This document shows positions 22,296 through 29,923 of a stretch of 38,058 nucleotides of DNA, piece by piece (position 1 is the first letter of the stretch; every line of letters starts with the position of its first letter). The stretch is from NCBI GenBank assembly GCA_017416325.1, contig JAFQCV010000076.1:1-38058 (forward strand), read 5' to 3'. This DNA comes from Oscillospiraceae bacterium. GTDB taxonomy: Bacteria > Bacillota > Clostridia > Oscillospirales > Oscillospiraceae. The notes under the pieces are model-generated. The model was given only the letters and a program-made list of their open reading frames with translations. It had not been told where the DNA came from and ran no database searches. A program made the translations under genes and the position numbers.

Positions 22296-22865
22296 TTAAT
22301 GCATTTTTCTGTTTTTCCAAACAGAAAAGCCTTTTTTCACCAGCCAGCAGCTCAAGAAAGCCAGGGCAGTTCCCAGAATAACCGAGAAGATCACATCGGT
22401 GGGGTAGTGAACATACAGATACATCCGGGAAAAAGCGATCAAGCAGGCCAGTACCGTAGCGGGGATGCCCAGCTTTTTGTCGTGGACCAGCAGGGCAATA
22501 GCGCCTTCAAAAGAGGCGATGGTATGCCCGGACGGGAAAGAAAAGTCGTGAGGGGTGGATACCAACAGGGTGATATTTCTTCCGTAATGCTCCAAAACAA
22601 AATCATAGGGGCGGATTCGCGCTACCAGTGGTTTTAGGGTGAGGTTGCACAGCACAAGTCCCATCACAAGCGCGATACCCATGGAAAGGCCTGCCCTGCG
22701 GTACTTGGGGATGCAAAGAAGTATTACAGCCGCGGCGATCCAGAAAATGCCCGCATCTCCCAGAAGTGTGATCCACGGCATCACGGTATCCAAAAGGGGA
22801 CACCGGAGGTTTTCTGCGATCCAGTCCAGGATCGGCAGGTCAAAATGCTCCGCAAGATAAGTCAA
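22296..22865 (-). CDS. PAP2-family membrane phosphatase
   Basis: 189 residues with five or six membrane helices and the three phosphatase motifs: KPLVARIRP (KX6RP), PSGHT, and SRMYLYVHYPTD (SRX5HX3D). It dephosphorylates lipid (di)phosphates such as undecaprenyl pyrophosphate on the outer face of the membrane. The start codon appears to be TTG at 22865, with AAAGGGG 8 nt upstream inside the end of the preceding gene. It is last in an operon with a glycosyltransferase and an NAGPA-like glycosidase, consistent with recycling a polyprenyl carrier. Which lipid it uses is unknown. Confidence 0.88.
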   Translation of the reverse strand: MTYLAEHFDLPILDWIAENLRCPLLDTVMPWITLLGDAGIFWIAAAVILLCIPKYRRAGLSMGIALVMGLVLCNLTLKPLVARIRPYDFVLEHYGRNITLLVSTPHDFSFPSGHTIASFEGAIALLVHDKKLGIPATVLACLIAFSRMYLYVHYPTDVIFSVILGTALAFLSCWLVKKGFSVWKNRKMH

Positions 22866-22868
22866 TGA

Positions 22869-24287
22869 TTATTCCCCTTTCTCAAACAGCGTATAAAGGG
22901 TCATAGGCTCCAGGGCAGCGTCCGGCAGGATCACTGTATTGTTTTCATCGGGCTTGAATACAACGGTCAGAGTGGTTTTTCCGTTGCCGTCTTTCTCCTG
23001 CCGAACCCAGCCGGAGAAAACCTTTCCCTCGGGGACGGTAACAGCAGGTAAAGTCAAGGTCTTGCTGGCAGCATCCACAAAGACACTGTCTAAAACGGTA
23101 TCTCCATCTACAAAGGTCAGGCGAACCTGCTCTGCCTGCTGGGCGATGTCCACCTGGGTCATGTCGCTGAGCAGCCATTTGCCATGGGCATCCATGGTAA
23201 AGAACAGGGTGTAGTCCATCTCGTAGTCCTTTACCGTTCCGTCCGTACGGGTGACGCTGTTGGTCATGGCGGCGCGCACAGAAAACAGGGTGTCGCTGTA
23301 CCGGTAGAAGTTGCTGTAGGTGATGGGGCTGATCTCATAGCGCAGATAGTTCTGCATCCACCGATCAATACGGCTGATAGTAGTGTATACTGGGGCGTTA
23401 GGTACGCAGCAGTTTTTTAACTGGGTCAGGGAAGCGGCCTTGATCATGTACTTGGCGAAGGTTTCCAGGGTGTTTTTGACATAACCTTGCTCGTTTTCAG
23501 TCATTTCCATGGTGACCCGGGGGAGGAAATAAAGGCAAATTTCTTCGTTGTACGACATGGTTACCGGGTTGCCGTTTTCATCGGTGACCGAAACTTCCGG
23601 GGCGACCAGAAGGCCGGAAACGGATTGCACCTCCAGCCGCAATCCCTGCAGGCCCTCGGGCAGGTACTTATCCGCGCCGGTGCTTACTTTGCGGACGGTA
23701 TAACTGTCATCCAAAGCCACGCCGTTGATGTAAACGGTATAGCCGGGGCGTTTTTCGATTTGCACAGACTTTGTTCTTGTGACATTCAGTTCCAGCTTTC
23801 CAAATTCCCACTGGGGGATCTCAGCTTGGCTGTCAGCGCCGCCGGTGAGGGTAAATGTGCCGATTTTGTCTCCGTCCAGCTTGATAATATACTTGTGGTC
23901 ACCGGAAAGACCGGCAGAAGTTTCTACGTAGGTGAATACTTTCCCTGCAGACATGGCTTCCATATAAGTGGCAAAAGCCTCGCTGCCCTCGTAGGCTGTG
24001 TCTTCCATACCGGCAAGGGTGTAAAGGCTCTCCCAATCCGGGTCAGAGAACAAGGAATCAAAAACCTCCTGGCATTTTTGCTCCGGCTGGGAGGCTTCGT
24101 AGCGAACTAGCCACGCTTCCAGCGGGTTCAAGAGTGCGTGAATACCCAGAAAGAATACGGCGATCAGCAAAATATAAATGGAATAAAATACGATGGTGCT
24201 GACCCGGGGCTTCCGAAGAAGCTTCTTATTTTCTGTTTGTTTGGGCGTTTCAGCAGATCCCTGCTGAGAATACTTTCCTTTATACAT
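22869..24287 (-). CDS. Membrane-anchored extracellular protein of unknown function
   Basis: 472 residues. A Gln/Lys-rich cytoplasmic start is followed by one membrane helix near residues 32-52 (STIVFYSIYILLIAVFFLGI) and a large extracellular part. The middle (about 60-380) alternates alpha and beta and includes KRPGYTVYINGVALDD, similar to small TcaA/zinc-ribbon-linked domains. The C-terminal 90 residues (FVDGDTVLDSVFVDAAS, VPEGKVFSGWV) look like an InlB B-repeat or Listeria-Bacteroides-type beta domain. ATG 24287 is preferred because GAGG is correctly placed; ATG 24293 overlaps the upstream stop. Probably a structural or regulatory partner of the adjacent envelope enzymes. Confidence 0.7.
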   Translation of the reverse strand: MYKGKYSQQGSAETPKQTENKKLLRKPRVSTIVFYSIYILLIAVFFLGIHALLNPLEAWLVRYEASQPEQKCQEVFDSLFSDPDWESLYTLAGMEDTAYEGSEAFATYMEAMSAGKVFTYVETSAGLSGDHKYIIKLDGDKIGTFTLTGGADSQAEIPQWEFGKLELNVTRTKSVQIEKRPGYTVYINGVALDDSYTVRKVSTGADKYLPEGLQGLRLEVQSVSGLLVAPEVSVTDENGNPVTMSYNEEICLYFLPRVTMEMTENEQGYVKNTLETFAKYMIKAASLTQLKNCCVPNAPVYTTISRIDRWMQNYLRYEISPITYSNFYRYSDTLFSVRAAMTNSVTRTDGTVKDYEMDYTLFFTMDAHGKWLLSDMTQVDIAQQAEQVRLTFVDGDTVLDSVFVDAASKTLTLPAVTVPEGKVFSGWVRQEKDGNGKTTLTVVFKPDENNTVILPDAALEPMTLYTLFEKGE

Positions 24288-24289
24288 AA

Positions 24290-25408
24290 TCATTCCTCAC
24301 TTGACGGGCGGACCATGAAGTAGGTGGGCATACGCCGGGGCGTTTCCTGCAGCAGAGAATAGCTGTTGATCATAACCAGCGCATCTTCTGTGCCGTATTT
24401 TCCATAAATGTCTTTGTAGAACATAACGGAGGAGGAGCCGCCGTCCAGATTGCAGGCGTTGACAGCGCCGTATTCCACCATAATGTTGATCACATCGGCA
24501 TAAGTGCCGCCCAAAGAGCCCAGCTGCCGTCCGTCAATGCACAGGAAGATGATGGCGCCGTCAGCCCGCTGACCGATAGCGGTACGGGGGTTGTAGCCGG
24601 AGTTTTGATTGTAGGCGGATTCGTTGATCACGCCGTCCATGATCAGCACAGGGCCGAAGCAGCAGCCGTCACGAATCTTCAGCTCCTTGGTTTTTTCGGC
24701 AGACATGGTGTTGGCCACCAGAAGAATGTTATCCTCTGTGAGACCGGCAAAGCCGTTGTAGCTTTTACGATCGTTCCAAACAACTTTGCCCTCGGATACC
24801 ACAAGTCCCTGGGGAACACTGCCAATAGAGGGGCTGCCGGTGCCGTTGTCAAAGAACGCGCCGCCGTTGATGCCGGCGACTGTGCCCAGTTCCATCATGG
24901 CCAGATTGATAGGCTTGCCCAGGATATCCGTGGAATAGCTCTGCCCGGGATACAGGGAGGTAGCCAAAAATACAGTGGATGGATCACGAATGATCATGAC
25001 ATGGGCGGTATAAGTATCACCTTTGATGTCTTCGATCCGGATGCCGTCCGGGTGCTCCTCCCATTCGGAGGAAAGCTCGCCGCCGTTCATGCCGGATTGG
25101 ATCACCACCTGATCTGCATTGGATACATCGGCAGGCAGGGTAGAGGAGACACTGTCCTGTACCTTTTGGACGCCCTCCGCGCCGATAAACAAACGGGGGA
25201 TCCATTTGGTGGCGCTGGCTTCCATAAGGGACATGGTCAGCACATTTTTGGCGGATTCAGAGGGTCCGTTAAAAATCAGGTTACAAACCATGCACAGGCC
25301 TGCTACTGTTAAAAGGACAAAAGTAAACAACATCAGCAGTGTTCTGCGGACGATACACCACACGATCTGACTGGTTTTGCGCTTGGGATGGGGATCTCTT
25401 TCTTTCAT
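24290..25408 (-). CDS. NAGPA-domain phosphodiester glycosidase family protein (DUF2233)
   Basis: 372 residues. A single N-terminal membrane helix (about 22-45) is followed by a linker and the NAGPA domain. Typical blocks are GTVAGINGGAFFDN, GLVVSEGKVVW, GYNPRTAIGQRADGAIIFLCIDGR and CNLDGGSSSVM. Family members cleave GlcNAc-1-phosphodiester or act on cell-wall and exopolysaccharide glycans outside the cell. It starts 11 nt after the GT2-GtrA stop. Substrate unknown; the context with a glycosyltransferase and PAP2 phosphatase points to a lipid-linked or phosphodiester glycan. Confidence 0.87.
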   Translation of the reverse strand: MKERDPHPKRKTSQIVWCIVRRTLLMLFTFVLLTVAGLCMVCNLIFNGPSESAKNVLTMSLMEASATKWIPRLFIGAEGVQKVQDSVSSTLPADVSNADQVVIQSGMNGGELSSEWEEHPDGIRIEDIKGDTYTAHVMIIRDPSTVFLATSLYPGQSYSTDILGKPINLAMMELGTVAGINGGAFFDNGTGSPSIGSVPQGLVVSEGKVVWNDRKSYNGFAGLTEDNILLVANTMSAEKTKELKIRDGCCFGPVLIMDGVINESAYNQNSGYNPRTAIGQRADGAIIFLCIDGRQLGSLGGTYADVINIMVEYGAVNACNLDGGSSSVMFYKDIYGKYGTEDALVMINSYSLLQETPRRMPTYFMVRPSSEE

Positions 25409-25419
25409 ATATGTTTACC

Positions 25420-26520
25420 TCATTGGTTATTTTTCTTGGCAGCAAAGACCCAGCGCTGCTGCACCAGGAAACTGATAAAGTACAGAACCACCATCACCAA
25501 AATGTGATAGACGGAGCGCGCAAGCACGAGTGTTTCACCAATATGCAGCAGTCGATAGACACCCTCGGTAGCCAGCAGCTGCAGCAGCGCAACAGGGACA
25601 GCCAGGGCGTAATATTTGCCAAGAGCTGTCCACACGTTCCCGGAGGAATGGAAGACGAGCTTTCGGTTTAAGTAGAAATTCAGCAAAGAGGAAACCAGCC
25701 GTGCGCCGAATACGGCGGCAGCAGTGAGCATGACACCGGAGAGCCCTTTGTGCAGCAGGAAGGTCAGCAGCAGATACATACCTTCGTCCGCCAGAGCGCA
25801 GGTAAGAGAGCTGGCGGTGTATTTGAAGAAATGCGCCAAAATCAGTTTGTAGATGCGCCAGGAATCCTGCACCGCCCGGAAATGGGAGCTTTTGTTTTCC
25901 TCTATGTAGACGGTGCGGATCTTCACCTCTTCAAAGGAAAGGGATCGTTCCTGCATAGCCAGAAGCATATTGGTTTCATATTCAAATCGGTCACCCTGGA
26001 TGTCTATCAGGATCTCCAGCGCGGGTCTGGGAATTGCCCGAAGGCCTGTCTGGGTATCAGAAATCGTCATACCCACAAAAACCTGGAAGACCCAGGAGGT
26101 GATCTTGTTACCGGTACGGCTGCGGGGCGGCACATCCGGCTGATCAAAATCCCGGACGCCCAGTATGATTTTTTCCGTTTCAGCCATACGCAGCGCGCAG
26201 GCCCGGGTATCTTCCGGGTGGTGCTGGTTGTCACCGTCTACGGTAACCACACCGACAGCATGGGGACGGTTTTCCAGAAACCAGCGAAAGGCAGTTTTTA
26301 ACGCAGCGCCCTTTCCCCGGTTTACGCTGTGGTGCAACAAGTGGACTTGGGGGTTCTGGGCAGCGGTTTCAAAATAGTGCAGATTTTCCGGCTTGCTGCC
26401 GTCATTGACCAAAATGATGTCTGTAAAGCCATATTCCAAAAGTCCGTTGACCACGGCGATCAGTTTGTCATCGGGGTCCAGAGAAGGGAGAACAACAGAA
26501 ATATTCGAAAGATCCACCAT
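25420..26520 (-). CDS. GT2 glycosyltransferase fused to a GtrA-like membrane domain
   Basis: 366 residues. The N-terminal GT2 fold (about 1-225) shows ISVVLPSLDPDDKL, IILVNDGSK, RGKGAALKTAF and the DGDNQHHPED metal site. The C-terminal about 130 residues have four helices and end FLVQQRWVF, typical of GtrA/DPMS-type domains. Such fusions make polyprenyl-phosphate-sugar and help flip it. Start 26520 has CGGAGGTG at good spacing; an upstream frame extension covers the promoter. It is first gene of the operon with the NAGPA protein, the 472-residue protein and PAP2. Confidence 0.88.
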   Translation of the reverse strand: MVDLSNISVVLPSLDPDDKLIAVVNGLLEYGFTDIILVNDGSKPENLHYFETAAQNPQVHLLHHSVNRGKGAALKTAFRWFLENRPHAVGVVTVDGDNQHHPEDTRACALRMAETEKIILGVRDFDQPDVPPRSRTGNKITSWVFQVFVGMTISDTQTGLRAIPRPALEILIDIQGDRFEYETNMLLAMQERSLSFEEVKIRTVYIEENKSSHFRAVQDSWRIYKLILAHFFKYTASSLTCALADEGMYLLLTFLLHKGLSGVMLTAAAVFGARLVSSLLNFYLNRKLVFHSSGNVWTALGKYYALAVPVALLQLLATEGVYRLLHIGETLVLARSVYHILVMVVLYFISFLVQQRWVFAAKKNNQ

Positions 26521-26558
26521 CGTTACACCTCCGTTTTGGTAAGAATGTCGTGATATTA

Positions 26559-26567
26559 TAGCATATT
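26559..26567 (-). promoter_or_regulatory. Extended -10 promoter of the GT2-NAGPA-PAP2 operon
   Basis: TGC-TATAAT on the minus strand in the 79-nt gap before the GT2-GtrA gene, about 38 nt upstream of the start. No clear -35. Coordinates approximate to a few bases. Confidence 0.55.
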
Positions 26568-26599
26568 TTCCCGGAAAAGGGAAGAGCGTAATTGTGTAT

Positions 26600-27403
26600 T
26601 TACGCCGGGTCACCGGGACCAATGGACCACAGATTGCGAATCTGGCCTTTGATCTGGGAATATGACCAAAGCTTCCCGGAATTGCTTTGGCTGTTGGGAT
26701 CATTGATCCGCAGGAAGCCCTCTTGGGTGCCTGTGATGACAATAAAATGCCCGGAAGAGGTAAAATCACCGGGTCCCATGGCGCAGATCACGGGGCAGCC
26801 TGCTTCCAAAGATTTTAAGATCCGTCCTTCGTCCAAAGGAAGCTCCGTTACAGACAATCCCAGCTTAGGGCCGCCCTGACTGATGAGCGTCCAGGAAGAG
26901 CCGATGCCGGAGACATAGTAGCCTTCATCCGCAGCGAAACGGATCATGGCATCCGGAGAAAAGGCAGGATCGTCTGTGACATAGATGGCGGCCATGGAAA
27001 GACACACCGGTCCGCAGGCGGTGAGTCCCGCAACATCGCTGCCGTAGGTGAGGTATCCCCAACGGGGATCCCATTGCAGAAACAGAGGCACAGTATCGGT
27101 GTTTAAGTAGGGGGTCATATCCGGTGTGTGGGTGATATTTTTGGCAGCCGGATACTCCAGGACAAATTGTTCTGCTTCAGGGTTGCGTTTTAAAAGGTCG
27201 ATGAGGCTGTCCGGATAGTCTCGCAGCGAATATCCCTGCTCCTTGGCATAGAGCCAGACCGTGTGCTCTGCAGTTCCCGGTTCGGGACGGAAGGAAAGCA
27301 AGCCGGTGCTGACGGCAGCCAAAATACAAAGCGCCAGCAAAATGACAGCCAGAAGCACAACTATCTTGCGCAGGGGATTGGGGCGGGTATGGGTATGTCT
27401 CAT
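26600..27403 (-). CDS. Membrane-anchored C39-like cysteine peptidase
   Basis: 267 residues. An N-terminal signal anchor (about 13-35) is followed by a linker and a papain-like peptidase_C39_2 domain from about 105. Likely catalytic residues are C130 (LTACGPVCLSM), H219 (SSGHFIVITG) and D235 (INDPNS). These stand-alone C39-like enzymes act outside the cell, often on the cell wall or on leaderless substrates; there is no adjacent ABC exporter. It has its own promoter (TGC-TATAAT with AAGACA upstream) and a GGGAGG SD. Confidence 0.85.
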   Translation of the reverse strand: MRHTHTRPNPLRKIVVLLAVILLALCILAAVSTGLLSFRPEPGTAEHTVWLYAKEQGYSLRDYPDSLIDLLKRNPEAEQFVLEYPAAKNITHTPDMTPYLNTDTVPLFLQWDPRWGYLTYGSDVAGLTACGPVCLSMAAIYVTDDPAFSPDAMIRFAADEGYYVSGIGSSWTLISQGGPKLGLSVTELPLDEGRILKSLEAGCPVICAMGPGDFTSSGHFIVITGTQEGFLRINDPNSQSNSGKLWSYSQIKGQIRNLWSIGPGDPA

Positions 27404-27489
27404 GGCGACCTCCCGGGATTTTTTTGTTATTATAGCATAGAATAATGGAAATGTCTTCTGTAAATTGTGGGATTTTTAAGAAAAGAAAA

Positions 27490-27530
27490 ACAGCTTGTTT
27501 TTGCGCTTTTTAGGCACAAAAGCAAGCTGT
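27490..27530 (-). terminator. mntP terminator
   Basis: ACAGCTTG pairs with CAAGCTGT across a long loop, followed on the minus strand by TTTTCTTTTC. Confidence 0.75.
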
Positions 27531-27536
27531 GTAATT

Positions 27537-28121
27537 TCAAAGCCAGCTGGAAATAAAGATTTCCAGACCGATCAGGATCAAAATCACGCCGCCCAGCATA
27601 CCCGCTTTTCCGGACAGGTGTGTACCGGCTTTTTTGCCGATGGCAATGCCTGCCATGCAGATCCCGAAGGTTACCGCGGCAATCATGGCAGCGGCCGCCA
27701 GTGCCATGGCACAGTCATAGGCGGCGATGGTAAAGCCTACAGATAAGGCATCGATGGAGGTGGCGATACCCTGGGTCAGCAGAACTCCCACAGTAAGTTT
27801 GGGAACACAGTCTGGGCAAGCTTGCTCACAGCGGCTGTCATGGATCATTTTACCGCCGATATAGCCGAGCAGCGCCAGGGCAATCCAGGGGATCAGGGTC
27901 TCAAACGCGCGGAAGTACTGGACAACGGTGTGGATGCAGATCCAACCGATGATGGGCATTAACGCCTGGAAAAAGGCAAAGACACCGGCGATGATGCACA
28001 TTTTTTGGGATGACATTCTGGGCTCGTGCAGGCCGTTGGCAAGAGCTACGGAAAAAGCGTCCATTGCCAGCCCGGCGCCCAGCAGGATGCTGTTAAAGAA
28101 AAAAACAAAATTCCATTCCAT
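27537..28121 (-). CDS. mntP: Manganese efflux pump MntP
   Basis: 194 residues with six membrane helices in two repeats. Each repeat carries the signature Asp motif: GLAMDAFSVALANG (about 18-31) and GIATSIDALSVGF (about 117-129). A Cys-containing loop (CEQACPDC) between repeats is unusual. It exports Mn(II). The start has GGGAGACAGGACAGT upstream. It has a single-gene operon with a strong promoter. No Mn riboswitch is present; a short inverted repeat in the leader may be the control site. Confidence 0.93.
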   Translation of the reverse strand: MEWNFVFFFNSILLGAGLAMDAFSVALANGLHEPRMSSQKMCIIAGVFAFFQALMPIIGWICIHTVVQYFRAFETLIPWIALALLGYIGGKMIHDSRCEQACPDCVPKLTVGVLLTQGIATSIDALSVGFTIAAYDCAMALAAAAMIAAVTFGICMAGIAIGKKAGTHLSGKAGMLGGVILILIGLEIFISSWL

Positions 28122-28154
28122 ACTGTCCTGTCTCCCTCAAAATACCCATCTGGG

Positions 28155-28170
28155 TGTAAAGTTGGTTACA
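28155..28170. promoter_or_regulatory. Inverted repeat in the mntP leader
   Basis: TGTAA-N6-TTACA just after the expected transcription start. It could bind a metal-dependent repressor or activator; it does not fit the MntR consensus closely. Confidence 0.35.
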
Positions 28171-28179
28171 AACGAGATT

Positions 28180-28208
28180 AGTCTAGCATTTTGTGGACTT
28201 GCTGTCAA
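28180..28208 (-). promoter_or_regulatory. mntP promoter
   Basis: TTGACA (28203-28208), 17 nt, TAGACT (28180-28185) on the minus strand. Confidence 0.85.
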
Positions 28209-28225
28209 GGGAAACAGATACGCTA

Positions 28226-28284
28226 TAAAAAAGAAATGACCCTTGACCGCGGTGCTTTGCCGAATGCGGTCAAGGGTCATTTCT
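28226..28284 (-). terminator. Strong intrinsic terminator with 19-bp perfect stem
   Basis: AGAAATGACCCTTGACCGC pairs perfectly with GCGGTCAAGGGTCATTTCT. On the minus strand the stem is followed directly by TTTTTTATAG. It ends a minus-strand transcript that has no gene upstream within 500 nt, so it supports a non-coding RNA at 28285-28620. Confidence 0.88.
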
Positions 28285-28620
28285 GTTCACTCTTATTATC
28301 TAACATCATTGATTAACCTCTCTTTCTGCAGATTGGACGCTGCGGCTCATCATATCGTTTTGTTTCTTCCAACTGCCACTACTTCCATATTCTCTAAGCG
28401 AGATGCTCTTTTGTGTTGGAACCTACCTTCCTATGATGCCGGTCGTCCTTAGGCCGTTTGCGGAATCAGCAGACCATTTGCCCAATTTAGTTTGTGTTTC
28501 AATTTATTGCCGTTTCTTTCGCGTTTACATCCTTTGATTTCTGCTGATTTGGGTTTGGCCTTTGGTTTATTTACCTATACATTGGTATCACCCTTTCTGA
28601 CTATAAGTTATCACAAATAA
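28285..28620 (-). ncRNA. Putative structured non-coding RNA
   Basis: A 330-nt A-rich minus-strand region without a convincing open frame, ending in the strong terminator at 28226-28284. Long-range pairing is visible: AATCAGCAGA (28540-28549) with TCTGCTGATT (28464-28473), 10 perfect bp around an A-rich 66-nt loop. Also GTTGGAA-side/TTCCAAC (28415-28421 with 28367-28373) enclosing a CTC-GCTTA-GAG hairpin. Upstream are two TTGATT boxes (28620-28633) and an AT-rich TAACTT/TATAGT region, but the promoter is not clear. A 41-codon frame inside has no start codon. It could belong to a known class (for example raiA-type RNA); I cannot assign one. Confidence 0.5.
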
Positions 28621-28708
28621 ATCAAAAAATCAATATGTAAAACTATACAAAATAACCAAACCGAAATGGTGCAAAATACAGAAAATAACAATACCGGAGA
28701 AAAAACCG

Positions 28709-28738
28709 TTGACAATAGAAAGAAGTGCGCTGTATAAT
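28709..28738 (+). promoter_or_regulatory. Orphan plus-strand sigma-A promoter
   Basis: TTGACA (28709-28714), 18-nt spacer, TATAAT (28733-28738). No plus-strand gene lies downstream for over 7 kb; a terminator hairpin follows within 60 nt. Confidence 0.7.
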
Positions 28739-28744
28739 TAATTT

Positions 28745-28810
28745 GTTGAGCGGCTTCCAATAGGGAAATAGGAAACCCGGACACCGGTAGTGGGTGTCCG
28801 GGATCTGTTT
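28745..28810 (+). ncRNA. Possible short RNA from the orphan promoter
   Basis: The transcript would run from about 28745 through CGGCTTCCAATAGGGAAATA to the hairpin at 28776-28802 and TTTATTT, giving roughly 60 nt. If termination fails it runs antisense into the DHHW gene. Confidence 0.35.
28776..28802. terminator. Bidirectional terminator hairpin
   Basis: CCCGGACACC-GGTAGTG-GGTGTCCGGG, 10 bp. It ends the MBOAT-DHHW operon (minus) and the orphan plus transcript. Confidence 0.75.
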
Positions 28811-29912
28811 ATTTCAGGGCAGAACTGTTGTTGAGTACCAGAGTGCTATATAGAAACAGGACATCCTCTTCTCCTGTCAGCTCCAGGAAACGGTCTAACA
28901 GTGCGCTGCTGACATAGCGGATATCCACCAGAACTACCTCGCTGTAGGCTTCCACCAAAAGGGGGGCTATGCTGGAACCGAAGGAGTCCCGGAACAGGAT
29001 CAGTCGGTCCCCGGAGGTGTTTGCCGGATTTTGGATGGTTAAGATCGCCTGGGAGCCGGACAGGAAGATCTCGTAGGGATCTTGTCCGTCAAACCGATCC
29101 AGATCGTAGATGGGACCTGTTTTCCCGGTCTCTGTGTTGTATACCGCGCAATTTTCCAGGACAGCGTTGGTCAGATAATAAATACTCTCCGGTTTAGAGG
29201 GCAGGGCAGACTGTCCGCTGTAAACGCCATAGAAAGGATACAGTTCCCGAACCGTATATTCCGGTTTGTTCTGGAAGCCCATGGCATTTCCCAGGGTCTG
29301 CACCACATTTTCCAGCCGATCCTGGCGCCAATGGGTATCTGTTTTGTAGTAGTCTTCTATGGTAAGCGCGTCAAAAATGTCCACATAGGTCATGGAACTG
29401 CCCAAACGATTTTCCATGGTCTGGGTAAGCTTTTCATAATCCATAGAGGGACGGCCGGCGCTTTCCGCCAGGAAATAGTTTTTGTCCGGGATCACGGAAT
29501 AGTAAATATTGTGGCTTCCGCTGCCAAAATACTTTTCGCGGATAAACTGTATCCGGTCAATGGCGTGAGACAGGCTTTCTTCGTTCAGCGGATAGTCGGT
29601 TTTTCCCAGGTAACCATCGGCTTGATAGTACCCGTTGTTATCGTCCCGGCCCAAAAGCTTGGTGTGGATGAAAGCTTTCAGAGAGCGGAAAGTGTCGCGT
29701 AATGGGAACTGATCGACGGTATAGCTTTCAAAGCCGGGGAAATAATTGCCGCTAAAGAGCTTGTCCGCAGAATAATCGGGCATTTGCGCCAAAGGACGGC
29801 GTTCAGAATCCGATACGGCAATGCTTTTGTGGGTCAGACACAGAAGACTGATAACGACTGTCAGCACCAAAAAAGAAACCGTAACGGCAATATGCTTTAA
29901 TTTGTCAGTCAT
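28809..29912 (-). CDS. DHHW/AlgX-like O-acetyltransferase accessory protein
   Basis: 367 residues. One N-terminal helix anchors it outside the membrane, and the rest is an SGNH-like domain. Motifs: KTDTHWRQD (D192, H194) and the Ser-containing RDSFGSS near residue 309, which together give a Ser-His-Asp type triad as in AlgX/AlgJ. Such proteins take acetyl groups from an MBOAT protein and put them on exported polysaccharide. It follows the MBOAT gene by 11 nt, has AAGGTG as SD, and is last in the operon. The polysaccharide modified is unknown. Confidence 0.85.
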   Translation of the reverse strand: MTDKLKHIAVTVSFLVLTVVISLLCLTHKSIAVSDSERRPLAQMPDYSADKLFSGNYFPGFESYTVDQFPLRDTFRSLKAFIHTKLLGRDDNNGYYQADGYLGKTDYPLNEESLSHAIDRIQFIREKYFGSGSHNIYYSVIPDKNYFLAESAGRPSMDYEKLTQTMENRLGSSMTYVDIFDALTIEDYYKTDTHWRQDRLENVVQTLGNAMGFQNKPEYTVRELYPFYGVYSGQSALPSKPESIYYLTNAVLENCAVYNTETGKTGPIYDLDRFDGQDPYEIFLSGSQAILTIQNPANTSGDRLILFRDSFGSSIAPLLVEAYSEVVLVDIRYVSSALLDRFLELTGEEDVLFLYSTLVLNNSSALK

Positions 29913-29923
29913 AGAAATTCACC

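Noticed and set aside
28440-28565. 41-codon minus-strand frame in the putative ncRNA
   Set aside because: It is preceded by an in-frame stop with no ATG, GTG or TTG start, and it is interrupted by structured pairing.
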